A stretch of 8,268 nt of DNA, taken from positions 1 to 8,268 of the forward strand of contig JBMHBX010000047.1 in the NCBI GenBank assembly GCA_049890215.1, written 5' to 3'. The notes beneath the pieces were generated by a model. That model saw nothing but the letters and a program-made list of their open reading frames with translations, made no database searches and was not told where the DNA came from. The DNA is from UBA685 sp049890215 (lineage in GTDB: Bacteria; Pseudomonadota; Alphaproteobacteria; Puniceispirillales; Puniceispirillaceae). A program made the position numbers and the translations under genes. Shown here piece by piece: positions 1 to 6,202 of this stretch. Each line of letters starts with the position of its first letter. The stretch's first letter is position 1.

Positions 1-498
1 AAAATCTGCCTGGCGTTTATCAAAGGTTTTTATCAGCGCCTTATGCGCGATACCGCCCAAAGCCAGAATGATTTTCAGCTTTGTCATCCTTTTGATTTCA
101 GGAATTAAAAAAGCATCACGGCAGGTGTTTATCTCATCCCCGTTCGGTTTGTTTTGTGGTGGGACACATTTGACAGCGTTGGTAATGCGCACATTGTGAA
201 GGGCAAGGCTGTCATCAGCTGATCTTTGATAGGTTCCTGAGGCATAGCCATGCTTTAACAAAGCGACAGAAAGTGTATCGCCGGCAAAATCACCTGTAAA
301 AGGGCGCCCTGTTGCATGGGCACCGAGCAGGCCGGGGGCAAGGCCAACAATTAATATTTCTGACTCAATTGCGCCAAAAGACGGCACAGCGCCATTATGC
401 CAATCAGGAAATTTTTCGGCTTGTTGCTGAATAAAATTATATAAGCGTGGGCATTTTTTGCAATTTACAGGTGCAACATAGTCAAGATGAGATGACAT
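1..498 (-). CDS. Uracil-DNA glycosylase, family 5 (UDGb)-like, 3' end cut by window edge
   Basis: Removes uracil, and in this family often other deaminated bases, from DNA as the first step of base-excision repair. The frame is open from an ATG at 498 to the window edge (166 codons, no stop), so the C-terminal part, where the family's second catalytic motif (HPS-like) normally lies, is not visible. Seen: Cys13 and Cys16 in CxxC, with Cys111 and Cys126, the four-cysteine spacing expected for the 4Fe-4S cluster of family 4/5 UDGs. Motif 1 is GLAPG (52-56) followed by TGRPFTGD (63-70). The Leu after the first Gly, where family 4 has Glu, points to family 5. ITNAVKCVPP (105-114) is also typical. 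The gene lies 36 nt downstream of the NYN gene on the same strand and is probably cotranscribed. The Shine-Dalgarno is weak (AAGGCG about 10 nt upstream). Identity as a UDG is confident; the family-5 assignment is fairly confident. Confidence 0.9.
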   Translation of the reverse strand, partial: MSSHLDYVAPVNCKKCPRLYNFIQQQAEKFPDWHNGAVPSFGAIESEILIVGLAPGLLGAHATGRPFTGDFAGDTLSVALLKHGYASGTYQRSADDSLALHNVRITNAVKCVPPQNKPNGDEINTCRDAFLIPEIKRMTKLKIILALGGIAHKALIKTFDKRQADF

Positions 499-534
499 AA
501 TCACAGTCGCCTTTTTTTATGATATCCCGTGTGC

Positions 535-1068
535 TTAATGAGAGCGCGGCCTTGTGATGGCGGGGGCGATATCTTCTAATTCAATGAAATGATCTGCTTT
601 GCGGCGCAGAGAATCAGCGACCATGGCAGGATGTGTTTTCAAAGAAGAGACAACGGTTACTTTGACACCTAAATCTTGTACTTCTTGTAACAGGCGGCAA
701 AAATCACCATCGCCTGAAAACAGATAGGCATGATCGATATGAGGCGCTAATTTTAGCATATCAAGCGCCAGTTCCATATCCATATTCCCCTTAATGCGTC
801 TGTTGCCAGTCGCATGGTCAATGAATTCCTTGGTTTGTTTTGAGACAACCTGAAAGCCGTTATAATCAAGATAATCAATCAATTTGCGAATAGGTGAGGT
901 CTCAGTCGGATCAGGCAAGGCGGTATAATAATAAGCGCGTATCAAATCACCTTTGCCTGCAAATTCTGCCAGCATTTTGGCATAATCAATATCAATATCC
1001 AGTAATTTGGTCGTGGCGAAGAAATTCGACCCGTCAATAAACAAAGCCGTTCTTTGTGGAAATGTCAT
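535..1068 (-). CDS. NYN (PIN-like) domain protein, LabA/DUF88 family
   Basis: A 177-residue protein that is almost entirely one NYN domain, a PIN-like nuclease fold that in characterised members cleaves RNA using clustered acidic residues and a metal. Seen: the N-terminal strand ends in FIDGSNFF (10-17) with Asp12 and Asn15. A central KGNMDMELALDML (93-105) supplies Asp97 and Glu99. SGDGDF (118-123) gives Asp120 and Asp122. The active-site acids therefore look complete. The ATG at 1068 is chosen because AGAGGA lies about 6 nt before it; a TTG at 1071 is in frame but less likely. The gene is divergent from folK and precedes the UDG gene. The substrate is unknown: LabA relatives are linked to circadian output in cyanobacteria and others to RNA turnover, but nothing here shows the target. 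Family call secure, function open. Confidence 0.9.
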   Translation of the reverse strand: MTFPQRTALFIDGSNFFATTKLLDIDIDYAKMLAEFAGKGDLIRAYYYTALPDPTETSPIRKLIDYLDYNGFQVVSKQTKEFIDHATGNRRIKGNMDMELALDMLKLAPHIDHAYLFSGDGDFCRLLQEVQDLGVKVTVVSSLKTHPAMVADSLRRKADHFIELEDIAPAITRPRSH

Positions 1069-1119
1069 CAATAATCCTCTAAATAAATAAAATCGTAAAA
1101 AATTATGTAATATACCATG

Positions 1120-1149
1120 ACTATAAAAGGGATAATTTAAGCCTGTAAA
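1120..1149 (-). promoter_or_regulatory. Putative sigma70-type promoter for the NYN-UDG unit
   Basis: Reading the minus strand, TTTACA (1149-1144, five of six bases of TTGACA) is followed after 18 nt by TATAGT (1125-1120, five of six of TATAAT). Transcription would start near 1113 and give a leader of about 45 nt before the NYN ATG. A second -10-like TATATT lies just downstream, at about 1116-1111. The whole 1069-1215 intergenic stretch is AT-rich and must also hold the folK promoter, for which I found no good hexamer pair (TTGCGT at 1162-1167 has no convincing -10). Assigned by eye only. Confidence 0.4.
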
Positions 1150-1215
1150 GGGTTATTTTTATTGCGTTTTAATGCATGTTTTCGCGGATTTGATTAGAAC
1201 AAACAGGGGGCTTTC

Positions 1216-1713
1216 ATGAAACAAGCTTTGATAGCCATTGGTGGTAATTTGGTGCCTGAGGGGTATGAGTCCTTGCCAGATGTCATGGCTGAGGCGATTG
1301 CCACTCTGGCAGATGAGCCGTTGGAAATTGTGTCTGTTTCACGTTGGTTTGAGACAGCGCCTGTGCCTGTGTCTGATCAGCCATGGTTTTTGAATGCTGT
1401 GATATCCGTCTCCACCGCCTTAGCGCCCAAGGATTTGTTGAGGCGATTACATGATATTGAGGCTCATTTCGGGCGTGTTCGTCAGGTAAGAAATGAGGCG
1501 CGTATTCTTGATCTTGATCTGATTGATTATGATGGGCAAATCATCGAAGATGATGAGATTACGCTGCCGCATCCGCGCATGCATCAACGTGCTTTTGTAT
1601 TATACCCGATAGCTGATTTGGACCCGCAATGGCGCCATCCTGTCTTGGCAAAAAAGGTGCATGATTTGATAGCTGAAATGCCAGAAGGGCAGGATATACG
1701 CCCGAAAGCGTAA
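1216..1713 (+). CDS. folK: 2-amino-4-hydroxy-6-hydroxymethyldihydropteridine pyrophosphokinase (HPPK)
   Basis: Transfers pyrophosphate from ATP to 6-hydroxymethyl-7,8-dihydropterin in folate synthesis; cytosolic. The 165 residues match the usual HPPK length (about 160). Seen: N-terminal IAIGGNL (6-12); WFLNAV (57-62) with the pterin-contacting Asn60; Glu82 and Arg87 in IEAHFGR; RILDLDLI (96-103) with Asp99 and Asp101, the expected pair of Mg2+ ligands; and LPHPRMHQRAFVL (117-129), whose His119 and Arg125 align with the catalytic-loop His and Arg of the E. coli enzyme. All key residues are present, so it should be active. The start is supported by AGGGGG at 1205-1210, 5 nt before the ATG. It is the first gene of the plus-strand run, divergent from the NYN gene and 73 nt before rpoZ; no folP or folB is seen beside it. 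Confidence 0.96.
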   Translation: MKQALIAIGGNLVPEGYESLPDVMAEAIATLADEPLEIVSVSRWFETAPVPVSDQPWFLNAVISVSTALAPKDLLRRLHDIEAHFGRVRQVRNEARILDLDLIDYDGQIIEDDEITLPHPRMHQRAFVLYPIADLDPQWRHPVLAKKVHDLIAEMPEGQDIRPKA

Positions 1714-1717
1714 AAGC

Positions 1718-1746
1718 TTGCTATTTTATGCAAAAAACTGTATCAA
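1718..1746 (+). promoter_or_regulatory. Putative promoter for rpoZ-rsh
   Basis: TTGCTA (1718-1723) and TATCAA (1741-1746) each match four of six consensus bases and are separated by exactly 17 nt. They lie just after the folK stop, giving a start near 1753 and a leader of about 34 nt before rpoZ. The 73-nt folK-rpoZ gap is the longest in the plus-strand run, which is where an internal promoter would be expected. Match by eye; readthrough from folK is equally possible. Confidence 0.35.
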
Positions 1747-1760
1747 ACAGAACGAATTTC

Positions 1761-1770
1761 CACAATTGTG
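1761..1770. repeat. Perfect 10-bp palindrome in the rpoZ leader
   Basis: CACAATTGTG is its own reverse complement. It sits between the putative rpoZ -10 and the Shine-Dalgarno AGGAG, at roughly +9 to +18 of the predicted transcript. The position would suit a repressor operator, or a very short stem if transcribed. A chance AT-rich palindrome is also possible. Confidence 0.3.
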
Positions 1771-1786
1771 ATCTCAGGAGCAAAGC

Positions 1787-2209
1787 ATGGCACGCGTGAC
1801 CGTTGAAGATTGTATCGAAAAAATCCCAAATCGTTTTGATCTGGTGCTGACTGCGTCACAGCGTGCACGGTCAATTCAAAAAGGTGAATTGCTGACAATC
1901 GACCGTGACAATGACAAAAACCCAGTTGTTGCTTTGCGCGAAATCGCTTCTGAGACAATTGACCCTGAGCGTATGCGTGATGGTATCATCAAAAATATGC
2001 AACGTTTGAACAAAAACGAAGAGCATGAGCGCAGCGCAGATGAGGCGGCTGAGATGGCAAAGCTTGATCTTGAAGAGATGGTTGGTGCTGAGTCTGATGA
2101 TGCGTTCGGCGATGCTGGTATGCAGGTAGGGTCTTTGGATGAAGCGCCTTCTGAAGAGGTTTCTGGCTTCCAGGATGTTGACCTTGTCACTTTAGAAGGT
2201 GATGATTAA
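1787..2209 (+). CDS. rpoZ: DNA-directed RNA polymerase omega subunit
   Basis: Small RNA polymerase subunit that wraps the C-terminal region of beta-prime, helps assembly and forms part of ppGpp site 1. Seen: the N-terminus MARVTVEDC, including the MAR residues known from E. coli to be needed for ppGpp binding; NRFDLVLTASQRAR (15-28), the family core; and NPVVALREIA (45-54). After about residue 75 comes a long acidic extension: I count 22 Asp/Glu against 2 Lys/Arg in residues 78-140. The total of 140 residues is long compared with 91 in E. coli, but alphaproteobacterial omegas are commonly extended. The start is supported by AGGAG about 7 nt upstream. Placement directly before the (p)ppGpp enzyme gene is the classic rpoZ-spoT/rsh arrangement. 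The tail's role is not known to me and is probably disordered. Confidence 0.96.
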   Translation: MARVTVEDCIEKIPNRFDLVLTASQRARSIQKGELLTIDRDNDKNPVVALREIASETIDPERMRDGIIKNMQRLNKNEEHERSADEAAEMAKLDLEEMVGAESDDAFGDAGMQVGSLDEAPSEEVSGFQDVDLVTLEGDD

Positions 2210-2227
2210 TCCTGTCATAATACAGGA
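2210..2227 (+). promoter_or_regulatory. Hairpin overlapping the rsh Shine-Dalgarno sequence
   Basis: TCCTGT (2210-2215) and ACAGGA (2222-2227) are perfect reverse complements around a 6-nt loop, starting at the base after the rpoZ stop codon. The only good Shine-Dalgarno for rsh, AGGAG (2224-2228), lies almost wholly in the 3' arm, so the folded mRNA would hide it. That site is also unusually far (about 13 nt) from the rsh ATG. No U-run follows, so it is not a terminator. A six-pair stem is short, and ribosomes finishing rpoZ would open it, which suggests translational coupling. Confidence 0.4.
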
Positions 2228-2241
2228 GACCATCGCTTTTC

Positions 2242-4368
2242 ATGCAAAATGCATTTGAAGATTTAGTAAGCCATATAAGAGCCTATCATCCAAAATTGGA
2301 TGAGGGGCGGCTTTTATCTGCTTATGAGCTTGGTCAATCAGCTCATGAAGGCCAATTGCGTGCCTCTGGTGAGGCTTATTTCACCCATCCGTTATCTGTG
2401 GCTAAGATCCTGGAAAATATGCATATGGATCTGGATACGATTATCACAGCTTTGCTTCATGATACGGTTGAAGATTGTGATGTTAGCTTATCACAAATTG
2501 AAGCCTTATTCGGGCCTGATGTGTCATCTTTGGTAGATGGTGTTACCAAATTAACGCGCATTGAATTGCAGTCTGAAGGAACAAAACAGGCTGAAAACTT
2601 ACGAAAATTAGTGGTGGCTATGAGCCGCGATGTGCGTGTTCTTTTGGTGAAGCTTGCTGACAGAACGCATAATATGCAGACCATTGAGTCCTTTGCCAAA
2701 GAGGAAAAAAAACGCCGTATTGCCATTGAAACAAGAGATATCTATGCCCCATTGGCAGAGCGCATTGGCTTAACGCATATTCAAAGAGAGCTCGAAGATC
2801 GTGCCTTTGCTGTTTTGGTGCCTGAACAGCGTCAGACAATTTTGAACAGGCTGGATTTTCTGGCCGCAAGTACTGATAATGTGATTTCACGCATATGCCA
2901 GGAATTACAATCTCAAGTGGCGAAAACAGGGATTGAGTGTCAGGTATTTGGTCGCCGCAAAACGCCTTATTCGATCTGGCGTAAAATGCAGACAAAAAAC
3001 CTGTTAATGGAACATTTGGCAGATGTGATGGGCTTTCGTTTGATCGTGCCCTCCATTGATGATTGCTATAAGGCATTGGGGAGTTTGCATGGCGCCTATC
3101 CTATGGTGATGGGGCGATTTAAGGATTATATCTCAACGCCAAAGCGAAATGGCTATCAGTCTATTCATACCGGCGTCATTGGCCCGATGAACCGTAAAAT
3201 TGAAATCCAAATAAGAACGCCTGAAATGCACGATACCGCAGAGCGTGGTGTGGCAGCCCATTGGTCTTATAAGGCGCGTGGTGTTGATAGCGCTGTGCCG
3301 GAATATAACTGGTTGAAGGATTTGATATCTCTTGTTGAGCTTGATACACCGCCTAGTGATTTTCTGGAACATACCAAGATGGAAATCTATGCTGATCAGG
3401 TGTTTTGTTTTACGCCGCGCGGCGATTTGATAGGTCTGCCAAAAGGGGCAACAGCGGTTGATTTTGCCTATGCAGTGCATTCAAAATTAGGAGATATCTG
3501 CACAGGTGTCATTATTAACCAAAAGCCAAGACAGCTTGCCACACAGCTTGAAAATGGTGATCAGGTTGAGATCATCACAGATAAAGATGCCAAGCCAAAA
3601 CCAGAATGGGAGGCTTTTGTCAAAACAGGGCGTGCGAAATCAGCGATTAAGCGATTTATGCGCCAGACACAATTTATCGAATTTAGCCGTGTCGGTCGTG
3701 CCTTGCTTGACAGAGAATTTCGGTATCATGAAAAAGAGCTTGATGATGAATTTATCAAAAGCAATCTCGGCCTTGTTGGTTTGGCGCGTATTGAAGATTT
3801 GTTCGCTGATATTGGGGAAGGGCGCCGCCATGTCAAAGATGTTTTTTATAAACTTCACCCCGAAATTGAACGCGATTTGAAGTCAGAAAAGCAAGAGGCA
3901 AAAAGAGCTCATTCAATTTCTGATAGTTTTTTTATAGCAGAGGCAGTCGATGGCATGGCGGTGCATATCGCAAAATGCTGTCATCCTCTGCCTGGTGAAG
4001 ATGTGGTTGGTATCGTGACAACCGGCCGGGGCATTACTGTGCATGGCCGCAATTGTGATACTTTGCGAAAATTTGTTGAGGCGCCTGAATTATGGCTTGA
4101 TGTGCAGTGGAACAGGCATGAAGTGCGTCATCATATTGTCAAAATTGAAGCTACGTTGATTCATGAGCCAGGTGCGCTTGCTGCCTTATGTTCTGGCATT
4201 GGACAACAAGATGCGAATATTACCAATATCCAGTCTCTGGCAAGAGATGATAATTTTTTCACTTTTTTGGTCGATATTGAGGTGCAAAATCTGACTCATC
4301 TGCAATCAATTCTTGCGGTTCTTGGTTCGAACAAATATGTTGAATCAGTTTCTCGCCACACGCTTTGA
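2242..4368 (+). CDS. rsh: Bifunctional (p)ppGpp synthetase/hydrolase (RelA/SpoT homologue, Rsh)
   Basis: Makes (p)ppGpp from ATP and GTP/GDP and hydrolyses it; central enzyme of the stringent response. 708 residues, full length for long RSH proteins. The HD hydrolase domain (about 25-180) keeps Arg40, His49, HDTVED (73-78), Asp140 and Asn144, so hydrolysis should be intact. The synthetase domain (about 235-345) has GRRK (237-240), Asp261, the RFKD motif (292-295), GYQSIHT (304-310) with the nucleotide-stacking Tyr305, and Glu321 in EIQIRT. RFKD, rather than the acidic version of RelA, marks the bifunctional Rel/SpoT type. TGS follows (about 385-447), then a helical region, a CC-H-C zinc-finger-like segment (Cys579, Cys580, His581, Cys605) and a C-terminal ACT domain (about 632-708). 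It is 32 nt after rpoZ. No better in-frame start exists upstream despite the long Shine-Dalgarno spacing. Probably the genome's only long RSH, by analogy with other alphaproteobacteria. Confidence 0.97.
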   Translation: MQNAFEDLVSHIRAYHPKLDEGRLLSAYELGQSAHEGQLRASGEAYFTHPLSVAKILENMHMDLDTIITALLHDTVEDCDVSLSQIEALFGPDVSSLVDGVTKLTRIELQSEGTKQAENLRKLVVAMSRDVRVLLVKLADRTHNMQTIESFAKEEKKRRIAIETRDIYAPLAERIGLTHIQRELEDRAFAVLVPEQRQTILNRLDFLAASTDNVISRICQELQSQVAKTGIECQVFGRRKTPYSIWRKMQTKNLLMEHLADVMGFRLIVPSIDDCYKALGSLHGAYPMVMGRFKDYISTPKRNGYQSIHTGVIGPMNRKIEIQIRTPEMHDTAERGVAAHWSYKARGVDSAVPEYNWLKDLISLVELDTPPSDFLEHTKMEIYADQVFCFTPRGDLIGLPKGATAVDFAYAVHSKLGDICTGVIINQKPRQLATQLENGDQVEIITDKDAKPKPEWEAFVKTGRAKSAIKRFMRQTQFIEFSRVGRALLDREFRYHEKELDDEFIKSNLGLVGLARIEDLFADIGEGRRHVKDVFYKLHPEIERDLKSEKQEAKRAHSISDSFFIAEAVDGMAVHIAKCCHPLPGEDVVGIVTTGRGITVHGRNCDTLRKFVEAPELWLDVQWNRHEVRHHIVKIEATLIHEPGALAALCSGIGQQDANITNIQSLARDDNFFTFLVDIEVQNLTHLQSILAVLGSNKYVESVSRHTL

Positions 4369-4378
4369 AGTCAGGTTT

Positions 4379-4996
4379 ATGTTTCGCAGTCGTAATACTA
4401 GCATTGTTCAGAAAATACGCAATTTTATGTGGCCCAAAAAAGGCTTTCAGAGGTCTTTTTTCTATTTGCGGGAGCGCATATCGCGCATGTCTGCTTCGAC
4501 TCATAGCCTGTCACTTGGCCTTGCCTGTGGGGCGGCGGCGTCCATGACGCCTTTTATCGGATTTCATTTCTTTCTGGCTGCTATATTAGCCTATCTTATC
4601 GGCGCAAATTTATTTGCGTCTGCCATTGGCACAATCGTTGGAAACCCATGGAGTTTTCCGTTTATTTGGGCCGCCAATGCGTCTTTAGGAAACCTTATCA
4701 TTGTGCAATTTGGTCTTGAGCCGTGGTTATCAAATATTGATGCGGCTGTTGCCTCAGATGTGCCTGTGGCATTTTTTTATAAAATTACCATGGGCGGGGT
4801 AGCTCTTGGGATTTTGACATTTCCGATATATTATGGCCTCTCATATTGGGGGCTTTATAGCTGGCGCAATCACAGGCAAAAACGCCTTGCAAAAAAGCGG
4901 GCTGAGGCCTCTTTGCGCCAAGAGCCTGTGGCGCCTGATTTGGGAGTTCATCATCCATCAAAGCCCGCAACTGAAGATAAAAGCACGGTGTTATAA
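4379..4996 (+). CDS. DUF2062 family inner-membrane protein
   Basis: A 205-residue membrane protein of unknown function. Seen: a basic N-terminus (about 1-40) carrying a WPKKG motif (18-22), then a hydrophobic block with the DUF2062 hallmarks: THSLSLGLACG (41-51), TPFIGFHF (57-64) and GNPWSFPFIW (88-97). A further long hydrophobic segment lies at about 134-160, followed by a basic, polar cytoplasmic-looking tail (163-205). The start at 4379 is chosen because it lies 10 nt after the rsh stop and gives the short basic N-terminus usual in this family. Upstream in-frame starts at 4313 (TTG) and 4337 (ATG) would overlap rsh and add atypical residues. Shine-Dalgarno is weak, so coupling to rsh is likely. 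The stop overlaps the pdxJ start by one base. The family often sits in this alphaproteobacterial gene run, but that does not reveal a role. Confidence 0.88.
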   Translation: MFRSRNTSIVQKIRNFMWPKKGFQRSFFYLRERISRMSASTHSLSLGLACGAAASMTPFIGFHFFLAAILAYLIGANLFASAIGTIVGNPWSFPFIWAANASLGNLIIVQFGLEPWLSNIDAAVASDVPVAFFYKITMGGVALGILTFPIYYGLSYWGLYSWRNHRQKRLAKKRAEASLRQEPVAPDLGVHHPSKPATEDKSTVL

Positions 4997-5766
4997 TGCA
5001 GGATAATCAAAAAGACTCTTTACGCCTTGGTGTGAATATTGATCATGTTGCCACTTTGCGTAATGCCAGAGGCGGGGTGTATCCTGACCCTGTCTCTGCT
5101 GCGTTATTGGCGCAAAAAGCCGGTGCTGACGGGATTACCATTCACCTGCGTGAGGACAGGCGCCATATTAGAGATAAAGACGCCACAGACATAAGGCAGG
5201 CGATTGATATACCGCTGAATTTTGAGATGGCGGCAACTGAAGAAATGGTGACATTTGCATGCGATCTCAGGCCAAATGCCTGTTGTATTGTCCCAGAAAA
5301 ACGAGAAGAGGTGACAACCGAAGGTGGGTTGGCTGTTTTCGGTCATGAGAAAAGACTTGAGCCATTATTTAGTAATATAAAACAAAAGGATCTAAGGCTT
5401 TCTTTATTTATTGAGGCAAGTGAAAAGGAAATTCAGGCTGCCGCCGCATTAGGGGCAGATATTATTGAATTGCATACAGGTACCTATTGCCATGCAACGC
5501 CGGGGGCAGAGCGTCAATCAGAATTGAAACGATTAGTAGAGGGGGCTCGGTTAGCGCATTCTCTAGGTCTTGAGGTGCATGCCGGTCATGGCCTTGATTT
5601 TGAGACAGTAGGTGATATTGCGGCTATCCCTGAGATGCGTGAATTAAATATTGGCCATTTTTTAATTAGCGCGTCTGTGTTCACCGGCCTTGAAGAAGCG
5701 ATTTCAACTATGAAAATGACAATGGCAAAGGCACGCGCACAGGCAAATGCGGCAGGCAAGTCCTAA
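4996..5766 (+). CDS. pdxJ: Pyridoxine 5'-phosphate synthase
   Basis: Condenses 1-deoxy-D-xylulose 5-phosphate with 3-amino-2-oxopropyl phosphate to form pyridoxine 5'-phosphate, the ring-closing step of the DXP-dependent vitamin B6 pathway; a cytosolic TIM barrel. The 256 residues fit the family (about 240-250). Seen: LGVNIDHVATLRNARGG (11-27); ITIHLREDRRHI (47-58), whose His50 corresponds to E. coli His45; NFEMA (75-79) with Glu77 (E. coli Glu72); ELHTGTY (158-164); VHAGHGL (194-200) with His198 (E. coli His193); and the phosphate-binding region NIGHFLISASVF (218-229). All catalytic residues are present. ATG overlaps the DUF2062 TAA by one base (TAATG), so translation is probably coupled. 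Adjacent to acpS, the common pdxJ-acpS pair. Confidence 0.97.
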   Translation: MQDNQKDSLRLGVNIDHVATLRNARGGVYPDPVSAALLAQKAGADGITIHLREDRRHIRDKDATDIRQAIDIPLNFEMAATEEMVTFACDLRPNACCIVPEKREEVTTEGGLAVFGHEKRLEPLFSNIKQKDLRLSLFIEASEKEIQAAAALGADIIELHTGTYCHATPGAERQSELKRLVEGARLAHSLGLEVHAGHGLDFETVGDIAAIPEMRELNIGHFLISASVFTGLEEAISTMKMTMAKARAQANAAGKS

Positions 5767-5777
5767 AAGGTGCCCGC

Positions 5778-6161
5778 ATGATTGTTGGTGTTGGAAATGA
5801 TATTTGCAATATAGACAGAATTGACAAAGCCTATCAGCGTCATGGTGACAAATTTGCCGTCAAAATATTAACGCCTGCAGAACAGGATATTTTTGCGCGC
5901 CACCCTCAGAAAATAGCGTATCTTGCAAAGCGTTTTGCGGCAAAAGAAGCTATTTATAAGGCGATTCAAGCACATATCGTGCCGCCGCCCTCCTGGCAGG
6001 ATGCAGAAATCTTGAATGATGAGGCTGGTCGCCCTATAGTGAGGCTGTCAACAAGATGTCAGCAGGCGTTAGATGGCTATGCAAATGCGCCTGTTACCCT
6101 GTCTTTGTCACTCTCAGATGACACCCCTTTTGCCTTTGCTGTTTGTATCGCGAGCGCCTAG
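5778..6161 (+). CDS. acpS: Holo-[acyl-carrier-protein] synthase
   Basis: Transfers 4'-phosphopantetheine from coenzyme A to the serine of acyl carrier protein, switching it on for fatty-acid synthesis. The 127 residues match the short AcpS type of phosphopantetheinyl transferase. Seen: GVGNDICNIDRI (4-15) with metal-binding Asp8, and LAKRFAAKEAIYKAI (49-63) with Glu57 and the conserved Lys. Near the C-terminus SLSDDTPFAFA replaces the Ser-His-Glu-type motif of E. coli; an acidic version here is, as I recall, usual in alphaproteobacteria, so I do not read it as a defect. AAGGTG lies 7 nt before the ATG. It is 11 nt after pdxJ and 41 nt before lepB. Confidence 0.95.
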   Translation: MIVGVGNDICNIDRIDKAYQRHGDKFAVKILTPAEQDIFARHPQKIAYLAKRFAAKEAIYKAIQAHIVPPPSWQDAEILNDEAGRPIVRLSTRCQQALDGYANAPVTLSLSLSDDTPFAFAVCIASA

Positions 6162-6202
6162 GTTTTGCTGTAACGGAAATTTATGAAAAGCAAGGTATGA
6201 TA

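Noticed and set aside
499..534. T-run in the NYN-UDG gap as a terminator
   Set aside because: The run is T on the plus strand, so A in the minus-strand transcript, and no stem precedes it; the two genes are likely read together.
1876..2190. Antisense open frame of 104 residues opposite rpoZ
   Set aside because: Low-complexity Ser-rich translation produced by the acidic-tail codons on the other strand; no motif or start signal.
2618..3076. Antisense open frame of 152 residues opposite rsh
   Set aside because: Covers a highly conserved coding region, shows no recognisable domain and is a shadow of rsh codon use.
3413..3424. Perfect 12-bp GC palindrome CGCCGCGCGGCG
   Set aside because: It lies inside the rsh TGS region and is explained by the Thr-Pro-Arg-Gly-Asp codons of a conserved stretch; no regulatory context.
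4313..4378. Upstream extension of the DUF2062 gene (TTG 4313 or ATG 4337)
   Set aside because: Would overlap the end of rsh and add residues unlike the family's basic N-terminus; ATG 4379 fits family length and spacing.
6143..6202. Upstream lepB starts (TTG 6143, ATG 6197)
   Set aside because: TTG 6143 overlaps acpS; ATG 6197 is one base from the AAGG site. ATG 6203 has normal spacing.
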